DNA of 64,000 nucleotides from Siphonodentalium dalli (lineage: Eukaryota; Mollusca; Scaphopoda; Gadilida; Siphonodentaliidae). The stretch lies in NCBI GenBank assembly GCA_032622095.1, contig CP136066.1:132463917-132527916 (forward strand). The letters are read 5' to 3'. Below the pieces are notes generated by a model, which was not told the origin of the DNA, ran no database searches, and saw only the letters and a list, made by a program, of their open reading frames with translations. The first letter of the stretch is position 1. The number at the start of each line of letters is the position of its first letter. This document shows, piece after piece, positions 13,025 through 24,800 of the stretch. A program made the position numbers and the translations under genes.

Positions 13025-13092
13025 GACCCCACCCCAATAATACTTAATCGTATCTATAGGATTAAGTATTATTGGGGGTGGGGTGGGGTCAA
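13025..13092. repeat. inverted repeat with GGGGTGGGGT ends
   Basis: Left arm CCACCCCAATAATACTTAAT and right arm ATTAAGTATTATTGGGG flank a 12-nt loop. It lies inside the Harbinger-like element. Confidence 0.85.
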
Positions 13093-13261
13093 TTTTTGTT
13101 CTCGGGACATGTGGCTGAAAAGACCCATTTAAATTTGTCAAGATATCAGGCGCCAACAATTTAGAGCCTGAAAACTCTCGAAGTCCTACTAGAAGATGCA
13201 TTTTCAGACTCCCATTCCCATGAACAAGGACTCGATAATTGATAATGTTCATAAATAATTA

Positions 13262-13409
13262 GGAGATAAACATACCCTGTTGAGTTGTACATTCTGGGAT
13301 TCGAGCATGAAAACAGTTTGTGAACTCGCCGGCTCTTGCCGGCGAGTTCACAAACTGTTTTCATGCTCGAATCCCAGAATGTACAACGAAACAGGGTACG
13401 TTTATCTCC
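13262..13409. repeat. 148-bp near-perfect hairpin (72-bp arms, 4-nt loop)
   Basis: Positions 13262-13333 pair with 13338-13409 with only about three mismatches. The loop is TCTT at 13334-13337, next to the self-complementary GCCGGC edges. If transcribed it would form a long RNA stem. Confidence 0.95.
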
Positions 13410-13576
13410 ATTGTAATTCAATCTAGCAAGGAATTTGCAAAAAAACTGTATAAAAAGTATCATTTAGTCATTTTCGTGACACGAATCGAGACTTTCATTT
13501 CGCCGTGCACAAATCATTGGGTGTGTCCATTGCGTTACTCGGAACACTGCTCCATAACCATTTCCTGTGGGGCGTG

Positions 13577-13790
13577 TTGGCTCGTTTCGCTACTCCGTTC
13601 TGTGCCGATCAAATTGTACCGTACCACATTCAGATTTGATGCACGCTGAAGCGGCCGATGAACTGTATCTATAGACAACAACGCGCGGGTGTGCTCGTTT
13701 CGCTACTCGTTCTGCGCCGATTACATTTGACCGTGCTACATTCAGATTTGATGCACGCTAAAGCGGCCGATGTCGGTGAATCGAAAACGA
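13577..13790. repeat. two-copy tandem duplication (~120-bp unit)
   Basis: TCGTTTCGCTACTC..GTTCTG.GCCGAT through CATTCAGATTTGATGCACGC and AAGCGGCCGATG occurs twice, at about 13583-13662 and 13705-13782. The segment is more GC-rich than the rest of the Harbinger-like element and may be captured DNA. Confidence 0.8.
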
Positions 13791-14925
13791 AAGTTAGCCG
13801 CTCTCGGCCAATCAGAATGCTTGATTTTAGTGACAAATACTCAATTGAATTACAATACCGGTTATTACAGGTTATTAGGTTATGCTTAAATACGACGTAC
13901 TCCTCGTGCAGGTGACTGATCATGCATGTTCGGTTTGTTTATCTTTGAGCACGTGGTCGTCACACAGCGCGCGAGACAGAAAGCTCACTACGTCACACCG
14001 CGTGCATACAGGTGCGAAGTGTACTGTTGAATTGGGCTGGGGTTATTAATTCGGGGCTGTATATATAATGTTATGATTTGCTCAGCTCAGCTTCGTGTGG
14101 TGAAGGGGAAGATCTCTCGATCTTTTCGACCATCCGAAGCGCCCTTCTACTCTATCAGCTCAGCCTCATCAACATGTCGATCGCAAGCAATGGAACGCAG
14201 ATCGCTTACTTTACATTAAAATTACAATTATTCATGATCTTTTATCAAGATTTCAAAGTACGTTACATTACAATGTTAAAAATCGCAGTTTCAATATGTT
14301 GAATTTATATGAGTTAAGTTCACATTGAAATACCGCCCACAACTACAAATTTTTAAGTCCGCTTGTAAATTTTGATGATATTCCAGATAATATTATTTTG
14401 AGAACTGATCTTGTGATATAGTATTCACTTGCCCCAGATATATATAGGCCATGAATCCTGACTGAGTTTTACTATATTTTACTATATCATAACGATAAGC
14501 CAATCTGTGGACTTTATTTTATACCTAGAGTTTCTCCAGTAGGTTTAAACTAGCGGAGTTTTATACCAGAGTGGCCTTTCAGCTCTGAACCTCATCACTC
14601 TAGTCGGAACGGAGTTTTGTTCTGCAATATTAAACAGCCAGACAGCGGAGTTTACCGCTCCTCTTTCAGCATTGGGCTCATTGGAGATTCTGCTCTCGCC
14701 CAGCGGAGTTTTTATCTAATAACAGCGGAGTTTACCGCTGACGTCGCAGCGGAGTTTTTCACTGTTTTTGCAAATTTTGACGTAATGACCACCGGAGTTT
14801 ACAGGGGAGAAAAAACTTCGATGTGCGTTGCAATTTCACAAGCTGAGACGGGAGTTTTTAGCGGAGAGCGGAGAAAAATACTCCGTTCTCCGGCGGATTT
14901 ACCGCTTGCAATTTGACAAGGTCCC

Positions 14926-15060
14926 TAAATTCCAATAATTTTTGTTATGTACATTTGTCTATAATAGTACATAACAGTATACTCTATAATTCAACACCAA
15001 AACTCTCATTTATGATTCCAATCATAGTAATTTACTATCGCCAAGGGATGGGTTAACATC
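14926..15060 (+). repeat. R5 repeat copy, broken at its left end by the Harbinger-like insertion
   Basis: It matches 10078-10210. Its left continuation is 11086-11122 on the other side of the insertion, so the intact copy read CCAGTGCATTCTCTTATATA, then GACCCATAA, then ATTCCAATAAT. Confidence 0.7.
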
Positions 15061-15249
15061 TGCCGACTGTGCCTCTCGTTTTGTAGTATTTTGGTAGCCA
15101 TTGCAGAACTAATTTTTTGGAGGAAAAGTCACCATAAAACAACATAATGTCTCAAAAGATGAATCAGTATTGAATGTTTATGTCTGTCAGATTATTGCAA
15201 ATGTGGTTGAATAATATCTGCAAATGGCCGACAAAAAAATAAAATATGC

Positions 15250-15450
15250 AATGAAAAATGTTTAATTTATTTTCTCGCAGACATTCATGATTTCCGATAG
15301 TAGACCGAGTGTAGACTCAAGTTGGGATAATAGGCTAGATAAATGTGTTGTGTTTTTTTTGCAAGTATTTGGTGACAAATTGTTTTTTTTTTTTTTTTTA
15401 ACCACATTTTTTACATAATTTAAACATATCTCTCATATTGTGACGGTAAA
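15250..15450 (-). repeat. R6 dispersed repeat, inverted copy
   Basis: Reverse complement of the 9060-9290 repeat, sharing the ATTCATGATTTCCGATAGTA and TCATATTGTGA landmarks. Confidence 0.6.
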
Positions 15451-16263
15451 CATGTGTTGTTATAATACTATAGCATACCTTGGTTATGAAGGATAATGAT
15501 TTTTCGCTTCAAATTGATAGATGGAAATCGAGATTTTTTGAAAAATCACGAATGGGGCACCTTAAGAAAACTTAGTTAATTTGTTGTCAAACTTGCATAT
15601 TTCTGTGTGATTGCTGATCATAAATTTTGTTTAAATGTTTTATTTTTGTTGTTCAAATTATGAAAATGCAAAAGGAATTCAATTTGTTTAAATATCTCGG
15701 ATGGTGACCCCAATCTCACGGAAAATCATGATCAATCTCTCTCAAAACATTTGTTGAAGTTAACAGGTCTGGTGGGGGTATTATGCGATTCTGGGTATAT
15801 ATATATTCAGTTAATTTTATAAGAAAAGCCATTCACCGGTGCTATGCATTAAGTGAAATTTGCTACTATTTTGGATCCAATTTTCTATATAAGGATTGTG
15901 ATCCTGAAAAAAAGATTTTGTGTTGTTGACGAAGTCACATGATATCACATACTCTCCATATATAAACAGAAGTATAATCGCATGATCGATCACATGGTAA
16001 CCCATTGACAATGCATAGATACTCAACGATAGCATAAACTTTGCACACGCAAAGCGATCATGAATTCAATCATGGTTTTTGAAGTTTGCCGCATTAGGAG
16101 AGAACTCTGTGAATGCAACAACTTCCCTGAAATACATTGCAATTCTCATAATAAAACGTCTTTAGCATGTTATTATATGTATCGCGATGTGTTATCATAA
16201 AGCCATGCAAGTATTTTACGTAAGTGTTCTAGTAATTTAATCCACCCGTTATCTCTTTGGATT

Positions 16264-16300
16264 GTTACAATGGCTGCATGTGTCATGCAGCCATTGTAAC
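16264..16300. repeat. perfect hairpin, 17-bp arms, 3-nt loop
   Basis: GTTACAATGGCTGCATG, loop TGT, then the exact reverse complement. There are no mismatches. It resembles the collapsed ends of a miniature transposon. Confidence 0.95.
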
Positions 16301-17112
16301 AACACATATTAATAGCGACACATATGTATGATGTCAGTGTTTTATGACCACCAAGTATAAGGCAATAGGTAAATCAGCCGAAAGTGAATGGCGACGGATT
16401 AAGGTGTGGCTAATCCAAACAGACAAAGGGTGGATTAACTGTAAAAACAAAATTTAATAATTACATTTTGCTGTTTCTTGCAAAGTGACGATATCTACAT
16501 CGAGAGCTTGTTACAAATTGCATATACCAGCCTCGATTAAAATTTACAGAACATTTCTGACTCATAATTTAACCAATGTTGATTAGCTGTTTGATGAAAG
16601 TTTGATTATGACAGAAAGAAGGGATTACCATTTTGTGGAAACTAAAGAAGATAACATATAACTTTCGACATGTCTCAGTTGACCGAGCTAAGTTGATAGA
16701 TTTCTTGATTTGGTCGCCCTTTGTGTTGTATCTATGTCGGCACACTTAACGAATAACCCACTGTCAATGATATGACTAGATAGTTCACTTCTCATAATTA
16801 AAAACGCACTTGCCAAATGAATGTTTTTTTTGCCAAATGAAAATTTGTTTGCATTGGCAAATTTGGCAAGCGGCAGCGCGAACCCTACCCTCATGTATCC
16901 CTGTTCAGAGTCCCTCACTGAAGCTTATTTAATATTCACAGTAATCAGACTTTGTATGAACTAAACATCTCGATACTTTTACATCAATTGAAACAGCATT
17001 GTTCCATTTGTTTGCGTGGGTGGTAGATGCTGTTTGATTTTGTCCATTCTCTAATGACATGGGAGCTTCTTTTAAAGGGCACATAAATGAATAAATATCC
17101 TCTATTTTACAG

Positions 17113-17342
17113 GTAGTCCACCATTGATGGGGTCAGGCAGCCAGCAGAATCATGGGGGTGGCAGTCATCATATAAGGAGTGGTCAACAGGGACATGGTGC
17201 TTTCTCATTCGTTCCTGGTCAGGAGAATGGATATCCCGAGACTTCTAAATATGGTGTTTGTGGTGGCAATGCCATGAAAACTGAAAACATTCATTCCACA
17301 GGAATAATTGGTAACCGAGGACATTCGGATGCTATGTTGTGA
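17113..17342 (+). CDS. TCF4/TCF12 (da): E-protein terminal coding exon and stop
   Basis: The exon begins at 17113 after TTTTACAG and completes a split Gly codon with G1918. It reads SPPLMGSGSQQNHGGGSHH and ends GNRGHSDAML followed by TGA at 17340-17342. It is low-complexity and rich in Gly, Ser, Gln and His, as is usual for the poorly conserved C-tail of E proteins; vertebrate members end in an unrelated short tail. The assignment rests on the preserved phase and open frame across the junction. The 3' UTR follows; AATAAA at 18582-18587 is one possible poly(A) signal. An inverted GTGACCACCC / GGGTGGTCAC pair lies directly at and after the stop (17339-17372). Confidence 0.75.
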
Positions 17343-20300
17343 CCACCCTGGTCACAATGAAGGGTGGTCACAATGTGTGTGCTGATTCTTGCGATAGAAT
17401 GTGTGCTAAAGTTTCTGTAGTAGGAGTGGTTCTCAGTTGGAATCATGACCTGATGAAGGACCAATCACAGAGCACGTTTTCAGCCACAGGAAGACTGAAG
17501 GCTCATGTGAGAAGCTTTCCTCGGTTGACAAAGAGCAAAGTTCTTATCTTGAGGCAGGGGCTTGGACATACCCTTCATGAGATGTTGAGTTGGACCATGG
17601 GATCTCATTGCTGACGTATCCCAAGTCAGCAATACCAATTTTCAAAATTTACTTCCTTTAAGTCTACGCCAATTTAAGCATACGACATCAGATGAATTGA
17701 ACATATGCCTAAATATACATGTCATATCTACCATATTCCTTAATGTTTGTAGGTATCGACTCTATACATCACTATAGGCTGGTCATCCGAGGGTTAGACC
17801 TGGTAGAAAATTAGTAATGAAGGTTTCTTGGTCTCATTTTGTTCTGGAAAGTGTTTTGAGATCACATATCCGAATTCCGCTTTGATACAAAATTTCTATT
17901 CAAACAGACGTCCATGTTGGCAGTTGGTATCGAAAAATGCTGAGTTTCTGTGTAGGTGCACCATCTAATGCCAAATTAGTAATAAAATTAAATATACACT
18001 AACAATTCTTAGTCGGAAAAAATTTTGAAATTTTTTAATAGCTAGTGCTATAAGAGTGACCAAATGCTTGATTTATGCAAGGAACAATCATTGCAGAGTT
18101 TTAGGAAAATTGTTGATTCTCTCTAATGTATCTCACAAGATAGCAAGCAAAAGCAGGGTATCATACAACGGTTAAATTAAACCTGGACTTTTTGGGCACC
18201 CAGAAAAAGAAAAATAACAGATTTATCGATACTGTTTATCTTGAATCGTTTGATATATATATAATTAAACAGTTAAATGGGATTTAGTAAGATGTATTGA
18301 TTCTGTGACCTTTTCTAGAAGCAGAAATATATGTACTCAGAGCAGTCTCACAAATGTGACCGATCATCATTTATTTTGATATCTACAACATCAAACCTGT
18401 CAAATTCACTGCCAGAAAACAGTATGAGAGCTATTCAAAGAGTATTGGGTAAAATATGTAGTCATATTTGCCCCTGGTCTATTGATGAAACACGAATATT
18501 TTGCTTTTGTCACATGAATGCATGATGGTATACTATGAACGCAATTTATCAAAAAACAAAGGAGTACCATTGATTATCTTCAATAAATAAAAAATTTAAC
18601 CAAATTTCCTACATACTCTGTAGCAGAGACTATGTTTATACCTGTAAAATTATATTTGGTTATATTACTAAGGCCACATATACACATATTCCAGTTGTTT
18701 GAACAAAATTATCTATTAAGAAACTGATTTGGGAGCAGCATGAAAATTAGTCTTTAATAAAATGTACGATCTATTGAAGAGATGTGTGTTTCTTTACAGT
18801 ATAATAAGCATTACGACACATTTTGACAGACATTTCATGCCGCAATTGCATTATTTTTTGACCGTGTCACTTAATTCTCTCCCGTTCACACAAACTGGTA
18901 TATATCAGATGGAGGAGTAAGGTGTTCTGGTGGGATATTGTCGAAAAACCTACTTCCCATGGTCGGAAAATGTGCATTTTCAAAAAAGCTGTAAAAACTT
19001 TTGCTCAAATGGGAATTTTGATATGTTAACAAGGAGATATTCTTGCATCAAATGACACCAAAAAACCTTTATTACCAATTTCTTCCAGGTAGACCAGTGG
19101 GTAGACCACCCGTTTCAGGTTTGACGACCAGCCTACTATGCCTGCAGTTTAAATTATCTATATACAATTTTTACAATTTTACACAAAACAAACTGTTTGC
19201 AAGAATTCTATTAATAGTATGTGAAAAAAATATCTGGCAATTTGAAATAGCTGAATTTATTCACCACCAGTGAATAATACATATCAGTTTTGGTATATCA
19301 TGTTCTATGTCTGCTGGTTATATAGTGAATCCATATTTGTTGTATAAGGAGGTTTCACTGAGAAACTAATCCAGTTTTCATTTAATACAACTGCCATTTC
19401 AAAACCAGGTCATCTGGCAGCTTCAAATATTTGTTGACATCTCACAAATGGTAGAACTGGCGTCAAAGACTTTAATAACCACGTTTTTCGCAAGTCAAAT
19501 GCCTTGACTGCAACATTAGTTATCTGAAGTTTACAAAATAATTTCAATTCGGACATTCATTCCAATATAGCTATTAATTAATTCTCTTCAGTTGAAAATT
19601 AGTAACCATACTGAACTGCACAGTGTGATGATCATTACATCTGATATCACATTGTACTTCTCATTTATGATGTGATATACAACCCTGCAGCACACATACC
19701 GGTACAGATTACTAAAGCCACTGACAATGCAATTGACTGGGAATCCTATTGGTTTCTTTTTTTTTATGAACCAAGGTTACGGAACATTATATTCTTTCTC
19801 CAGTAGGCTGCAGTGATAAGATTTCTCGTAAGATAATTCAGATTCAATACAAGAATTTCAAGATCGAATGAATGTATAATATTTATCCAAACACTATTAT
19901 GTAGTCAGGCTTAAAATGGACAAATCTGTTATATACACTTCTGTTTTTATGATCGTCAAGAGGAATCTTTCATTTTTCAATTAACCCTGATCTCTCCAAC
20001 AAACTCTCATCAGTAAAGGTTGTCAAATGTTCAAGCTCTCTCTTATTGCAATATTTGCCCACGATGTGTTGGTGGCGTGTGACATAGTTATGTTGATAAA
20101 TAAGGAACATAGTTTTACATTATGGTGACTGCTTCATTGTACAATATAAATCATTTATCGTTTTCATAAAATATTTTATTTCCATTTCTGTACAGATTTG
20201 TTTATAAGCCCTGACAGTATAAACATTGTACAGTATAATAATGTACATTTAACATATTCTGTCCATGCTTAAACACCATATTTTTGCATCGGTGGCTAAA

Positions 20301-20960
20301 CTTGTTAGTTTGAGCAGTCGATACATATGGTTGGTTATATGTGACTCTTCAGATCTGATTTAAAATAGTCTATACTTGTGTTGAGATTTGTTATGTGAGC
20401 ATGAAAGCAAGGCATTATTTCCTGCAACTTTTGGTCTCGAAAATGAATAGTTATATCTCATTATCTCTCCATGTATTTGGATTTATGGTACTAGAAATTC
20501 TCTACCATAGAATATATTTGTTGATTATTCTTGTTTAGTATATTTCTCAATTCTAGAACTTTCATGTCTTCCTCTGTTAGTAGCATAAAATCATGAGCAT
20601 TTTAAATCACTTCTTTTGAAAAATTTACCGAAACTTCCATTCCTCATAGAGTAAATAAAGTTCGACACAATACCAGTATAATCATTTAAACTAAGAATAA
20701 CCAGGTCCATGAATCTTATGTTTTCTGTCTCAATCTCAATTTTTCTCATTCAATTGAAGAACCTTATCATCAGTTTCTTATTTAATAAATGAATGTATCT
20801 TAAGTGTTCTATTGAAGGGTATTGTGCTGTGACCGTTGGGCACATTGTGTGAACTGCAAAGCATTTTGTGGTTCACCTAAAGGTGCTCCAATGACCACAG
20901 GGACATACCTCTCATTGACTCAATAAAACATACTCAAACTACATTCATTTGTTTTATTTA
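17343..20960 (+). other. 3' UTR and downstream sequence of the E-protein gene
   Basis: AT-rich DNA following the stop codon, without obvious transposon ends. Candidate poly(A) signals are AATAAA at 18582 and near 20922. The true transcript end cannot be fixed from sequence. No other gene was seen. Confidence 0.4.
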
Positions 20961-20967
20961 TATAGCT

Positions 20968-21720
20968 ATTTAGCTCACCTGATATGAAGTCTCCGGTGGA
21001 GCTATATAGTCATCACTCATTGTCCATCCATAAACAATTGTCTTCTTCAGATTTGTTCAGATGGGATCACCAGGTCAAATAGGGTTGAGACCAGGGTCAT
21101 CACTCTTTCCCTCTGTTGTAATTCTTAAAACGTCTTCTCAAGAATCATCAGGCCAATTTAGCTTATATATGGCATGGAAGGTCCTTGGGTGACATGAGAT
21201 TCAAATTTGTTCAAATGGGGTCCCCAGGTCAAATAAGGGCGAAGGGACTCCATTGTAATTCTTAAAAGGTCTTATCTAGAACCGCAAGACTGAATGGGGT
21301 CATATTTGATGGTCCGTGGGTGACTGGGATTCACATTTGTTTGCCAGCTTAAATAGGGGCAGAGCCAGGGACATAACTCTTAAAAAGGCTTCTTCTCTGG
21401 AATATTTAGCTTATATTTGCTATGGGTGTGACTGGGATTCAAATTTTTTCAATTGGGTCACCAGGTCAAATAAGAGCGGACCCTTGGAAGATCACTCTTT
21501 CCCTCCATAGTAATTCTCCAGAACTGCATGACCGAATGGAGTCATATTTGGTTCCTCGTTGACTGGGATTCAGATTTTAATGGGGGCACCTGGTCAAATA
21601 ATTGAGGGTCCAGGGACATAACTCTTTCCTTTGACAGTAATTCTTAAACATCTTCTCAAAAAAGTTAGGCATATTCATCTTATATGGAGTGTCCTTTGGT
21701 GACTAGGATCCATATCTTTT
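20968..21720 (+). repeat. R2 dispersed repeat with internal ~130-150-bp paragraphs
   Basis: It begins TTAGCTCACCTGATATGAAG, then GTCTCCGGTGGAGCTATA. It runs through about five degenerate paragraphs containing 'GATTCAAATTTGTTCAAATG', 'GGTCACCAGGTCAAATA' and 'CAGGGACATAACTCTT'. Better-preserved copies lie at 29189 and 31010. Confidence 0.75.
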
Positions 21721-21795
21721 TGAAATACCCAAATGGGTGACAAGGTAAGGAGGTATGCCTTCATCTGATTTCTGTGCAAATGCATAATTAACATT

Positions 21796-21815
21796 GGGGG
21801 GGGGGGGGGGGGGGG
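21796..21815. repeat. 20-G homopolymer
   Basis: An uninterrupted run of 20 guanines. It is one of several long G or C runs in the window (also 12577, 29774, 33967, 45190 and 56518). Confidence 0.95.
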
Positions 21816-24800
21816 TAACACCCTTCTGTGGGTTGCCCTTCACTGGCCCGCCACCCCTGGTCCCAAAACAATATTTACTAAAAATTTTGACAGTTATTTC
21901 TCTTGTACTGAAAATAATAAACTTTTGACCCAATTGGAGATTGACCAATCACAGAACATGATTTAGTATAACAGGCTATGTAGATATTAAGAAATTTCAG
22001 GCACAAGTATATATTCATTCAATATGTAATTTAAGACCAGATCATTGGCAGGTGTATTGATGTCCATTCGCATTTCCCCAAAATGCTAATGTAAATTATA
22101 AGCAGTGTTGACAGAATAACACTTGATTCAAACAAGAATATCTGGGAACATTCCATGAAGACCCTGAAAGTGGCTTTTAGGTTTCGTACTATATTGTTTG
22201 TAGAGAAAATTGTTAAAAAATTTAATCTCTATTCTGAGATGGATCATGAATGTATTTATCTACATCCTTCCTTATTGGTCTGTGTAATAGAGTTGAATCA
22301 TTCATTTACACAAGTAATTTGCAAATAATGATTTAACACTACATTGCTTTATTTTGAAGGATTGGATTCTCCAGTTATATATTTTCACTGTATACGCATG
22401 TTTATTATCCTAATAAATGGTTAGGTTTTAATTGGCGTGAAAAAGGTTCTAATTTTCACACTAACAGTGAATGCAGTCAGCAGATGGCTCTAGTGTGGTA
22501 CACAATTGTACATTTATAGAGTACTATACTTTGCTTCAATCACAAGAGAAGTGACAAATATTCATGCTATTCAATTCTCAATTCATGTTCAGACAGTTTA
22601 TGTCTGTCTTGCATTTTATATGATATTCTGTTTTCGATGAAAAATTTATTTATTGAATACTGCCTGCTATATTTTGTGTATAAATTCTAGATTGCCAAAA
22701 GTGTGCATTGAAATTTGTTGGAGTTAATATGATTATGTATATCCGAACTTTGAATGTGTAGATTTATGTGAGTTGTAAGTGCTTTCTGGCTGCTCTTGTA
22801 GGTTCAGTTAGTCCATGGGAAGTTGAAATATATAATCTTTTTAGAACTGTTACATAGCTATTTTAATTACCCAAAAAAAATGTATTTGATACAATATATT
22901 ATTGCAAGACTACAGGGAATTCATGAATCATATGAAAATTAGAAGTTATTATGACCAAGGCGGTAATATATTGGATATAGAAAATGATAGAGGCCACAGC
23001 CCTCCACATTAGCCTGGGATGTGTGATTTATATAATAGCATGTCTCCAATTTAAATCGACAAATCTCAGAGGTTGAAACGACTTACTGGGTATGAGCCTA
23101 TGCCATGTCACTAAACTTGAAGCCTGTCCCAACACCCAAGTGAGTAACCACCATCTTAAAACAGTGCTGTATTTTGTTGAATTCGAGTTAAAATGTGTAG
23201 TTTTGTAAACAAGTTATGCCATGATGCCACACTAAAGCCATAGCACACCTACAAAAATTGTTTGCTGTAGAAATTTAAAGCTAAAATTTTTTCAACGGGT
23301 GATTTATTTCTATAAAGTGTTCATGGAAAAAACCACATACTCTTACTGAAACTCAGTGCCCAGCCGATGGTTAGTTTTTATCATTTGTAGTTCAAAGATG
23401 TCTTCCTTGTTTTGACCAAAAATAACATGACATATGGGATCTGAAAATGTCCTATATTAACGGCGATTCGATCGGAAGCTATTTGGTTAATTTGCATAAT
23501 AATGTAACGATTCGTAATTTAGTTGAACATTTTGCCAATTTGGAAACAGATGCAGTGGGTATTGTCATTTTATCAATATATGCCATTTAAACCTCACATC
23601 AATAAACCCAAATATGTTGTCAGATTTCATGGGAAACCATACATTCAAAATGTAATTTTCGTCACTTTCTCGTTCGGCACACAAACTATGTTGGGGAGTT
23701 TTATTTCCATTTGGTTAGAATTGTTGATATGGTAAATAAGTTAGTTTCTTCAGTTGTGTAGTATAGTGTGACACAAGGCTTGGGTGGACCAATTCCACAT
23801 CACCTTGTAGCATGCTATACCACACAACTGGAGACACTGTAACTTAAATACTGACAGTTGTGTGTAGACAAGGAATAGCTTTCCTAAAGCGACATTTTCT
23901 ATCTAATATAACAAGATGTAGGTCTGACTGTTTCAGTTCTTATATTATCAGCATCAATTCAAAATAATTTTACTGTAAGGGTGATTTCCCATGGAGTGAG
24001 AACTTGAACCATTGTCACATCTTCACCTGTCAGGCTAAATTATGTAAGTTCATTGTATTCCTTGAATTTACACAAATCTTGAGCAGTAGCATGTTTAAGA
24101 TACACTCAGGATAATGAAATGTTCATTCAGAAATGATGCTAGATTGCTGTTTATGTAGTATTCTTTTGTTCCATGACCTCTCTGATGAATTCATGACATA
24201 TCAATGAAATGTACCTTGATGTTCCACCAAATCATTCACATTATTGATTTCATCAATCTTTCATAATGGCATTGTTTCACATATTTAATATGGCTTTTGA
24301 CCTTGTGTTATTATCTGAATACATAAGCCTAATTTAATTTACTTCTAATATTCCCTCAACAGTCCAGTGACATTAGTTCATATCTTTCATAAAATTAAAA
24401 TTATCTGGGTACACTTAAACTTTACAGAAGTAGAACGAAGAACTAGTATACAAAAATCTGAAAGTTAATCATGTGAATGTATTTTGGTGGCATCGGGATT
24501 ACATTACGTGTAAACTGACTGAGAATCTACCTGGGAAATACGTTTCATCAGATTTCCATATCAATTATTTCATTTTGGCATTGATTGTAGGTTTATCCTT
24601 TAGAATGTTCTATTGTCTATTTACAAATTTTATTCAACTTTGCTGCCAACATTGATAAATTTCTATTGTTCAGTCGTGTCTCATAAAAGTGCATATCTGG
24701 AATAATGATCTGATTCTCAAGTAGATTTCATAATTATCATTTGTCAATGTCATATCACATTCAATCTCATGCGTCGATCGGTTCTGAATCTACAAGTAAT

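Larger units (their letters stand above)
11120..14928. mobile_element. 3.8 kb Harbinger-like non-autonomous element, 75-bp perfect inverted ends, TAA duplication
   Basis: The element is 11123-14925 (3803 bp). Its first and last 75 bp (11123-11197 and 14851-14925, starting GGGACCTTGTCAAATTGC) are perfect inverted copies. TAA at 11120-11122 and 14926-14928 is the duplication. A 3-bp TWA target and G-rich ends are typical of PIF/Harbinger. Near both ends there are many copies of a GCGGAGTTT subterminal word (for example at 11230, 11270, 14645, 14703, 14726 and 14748). No transposase ORF is left. The interior carries a 17-G tract (12577-12593), a 68-bp inverted repeat (13025-13092), a 148-bp near-perfect hairpin (13262-13409) and a tandem duplication. 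The related sequence at 10065 (GACTCATGCATTCCAATAAT) acts as an unoccupied site. Confidence 0.88.
1919..17112 (+). other. 15.2 kb last intron of the E-protein gene, filled with mobile elements
   Basis: The phase-1 intron runs from GTACAG at 1919 to TTTTACAG ending at 17112. It contains a short hairpin element, a fold-back element (3315-5846), copies of dispersed repeats R1, R5, R6 and R8, a TA microsatellite and a Harbinger-like element (11123-14925), all listed separately. Between them, roughly 6200-8300 and 15450-17110, the sequence is AT-rich with no gene seen. ORFs inside it are short and show no protein similarity that I recognise. Confidence 0.75.

Noticed and set aside
13355-13385. tRNA-like TCGAATCCC box
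   Set aside because: It belongs to the 148-bp hairpin; no cloverleaf or A-box is present.
17339-17614. ORF directly after the E-protein stop codon
   Set aside because: Out of frame with the gene, no similarity; taken as 3' UTR.
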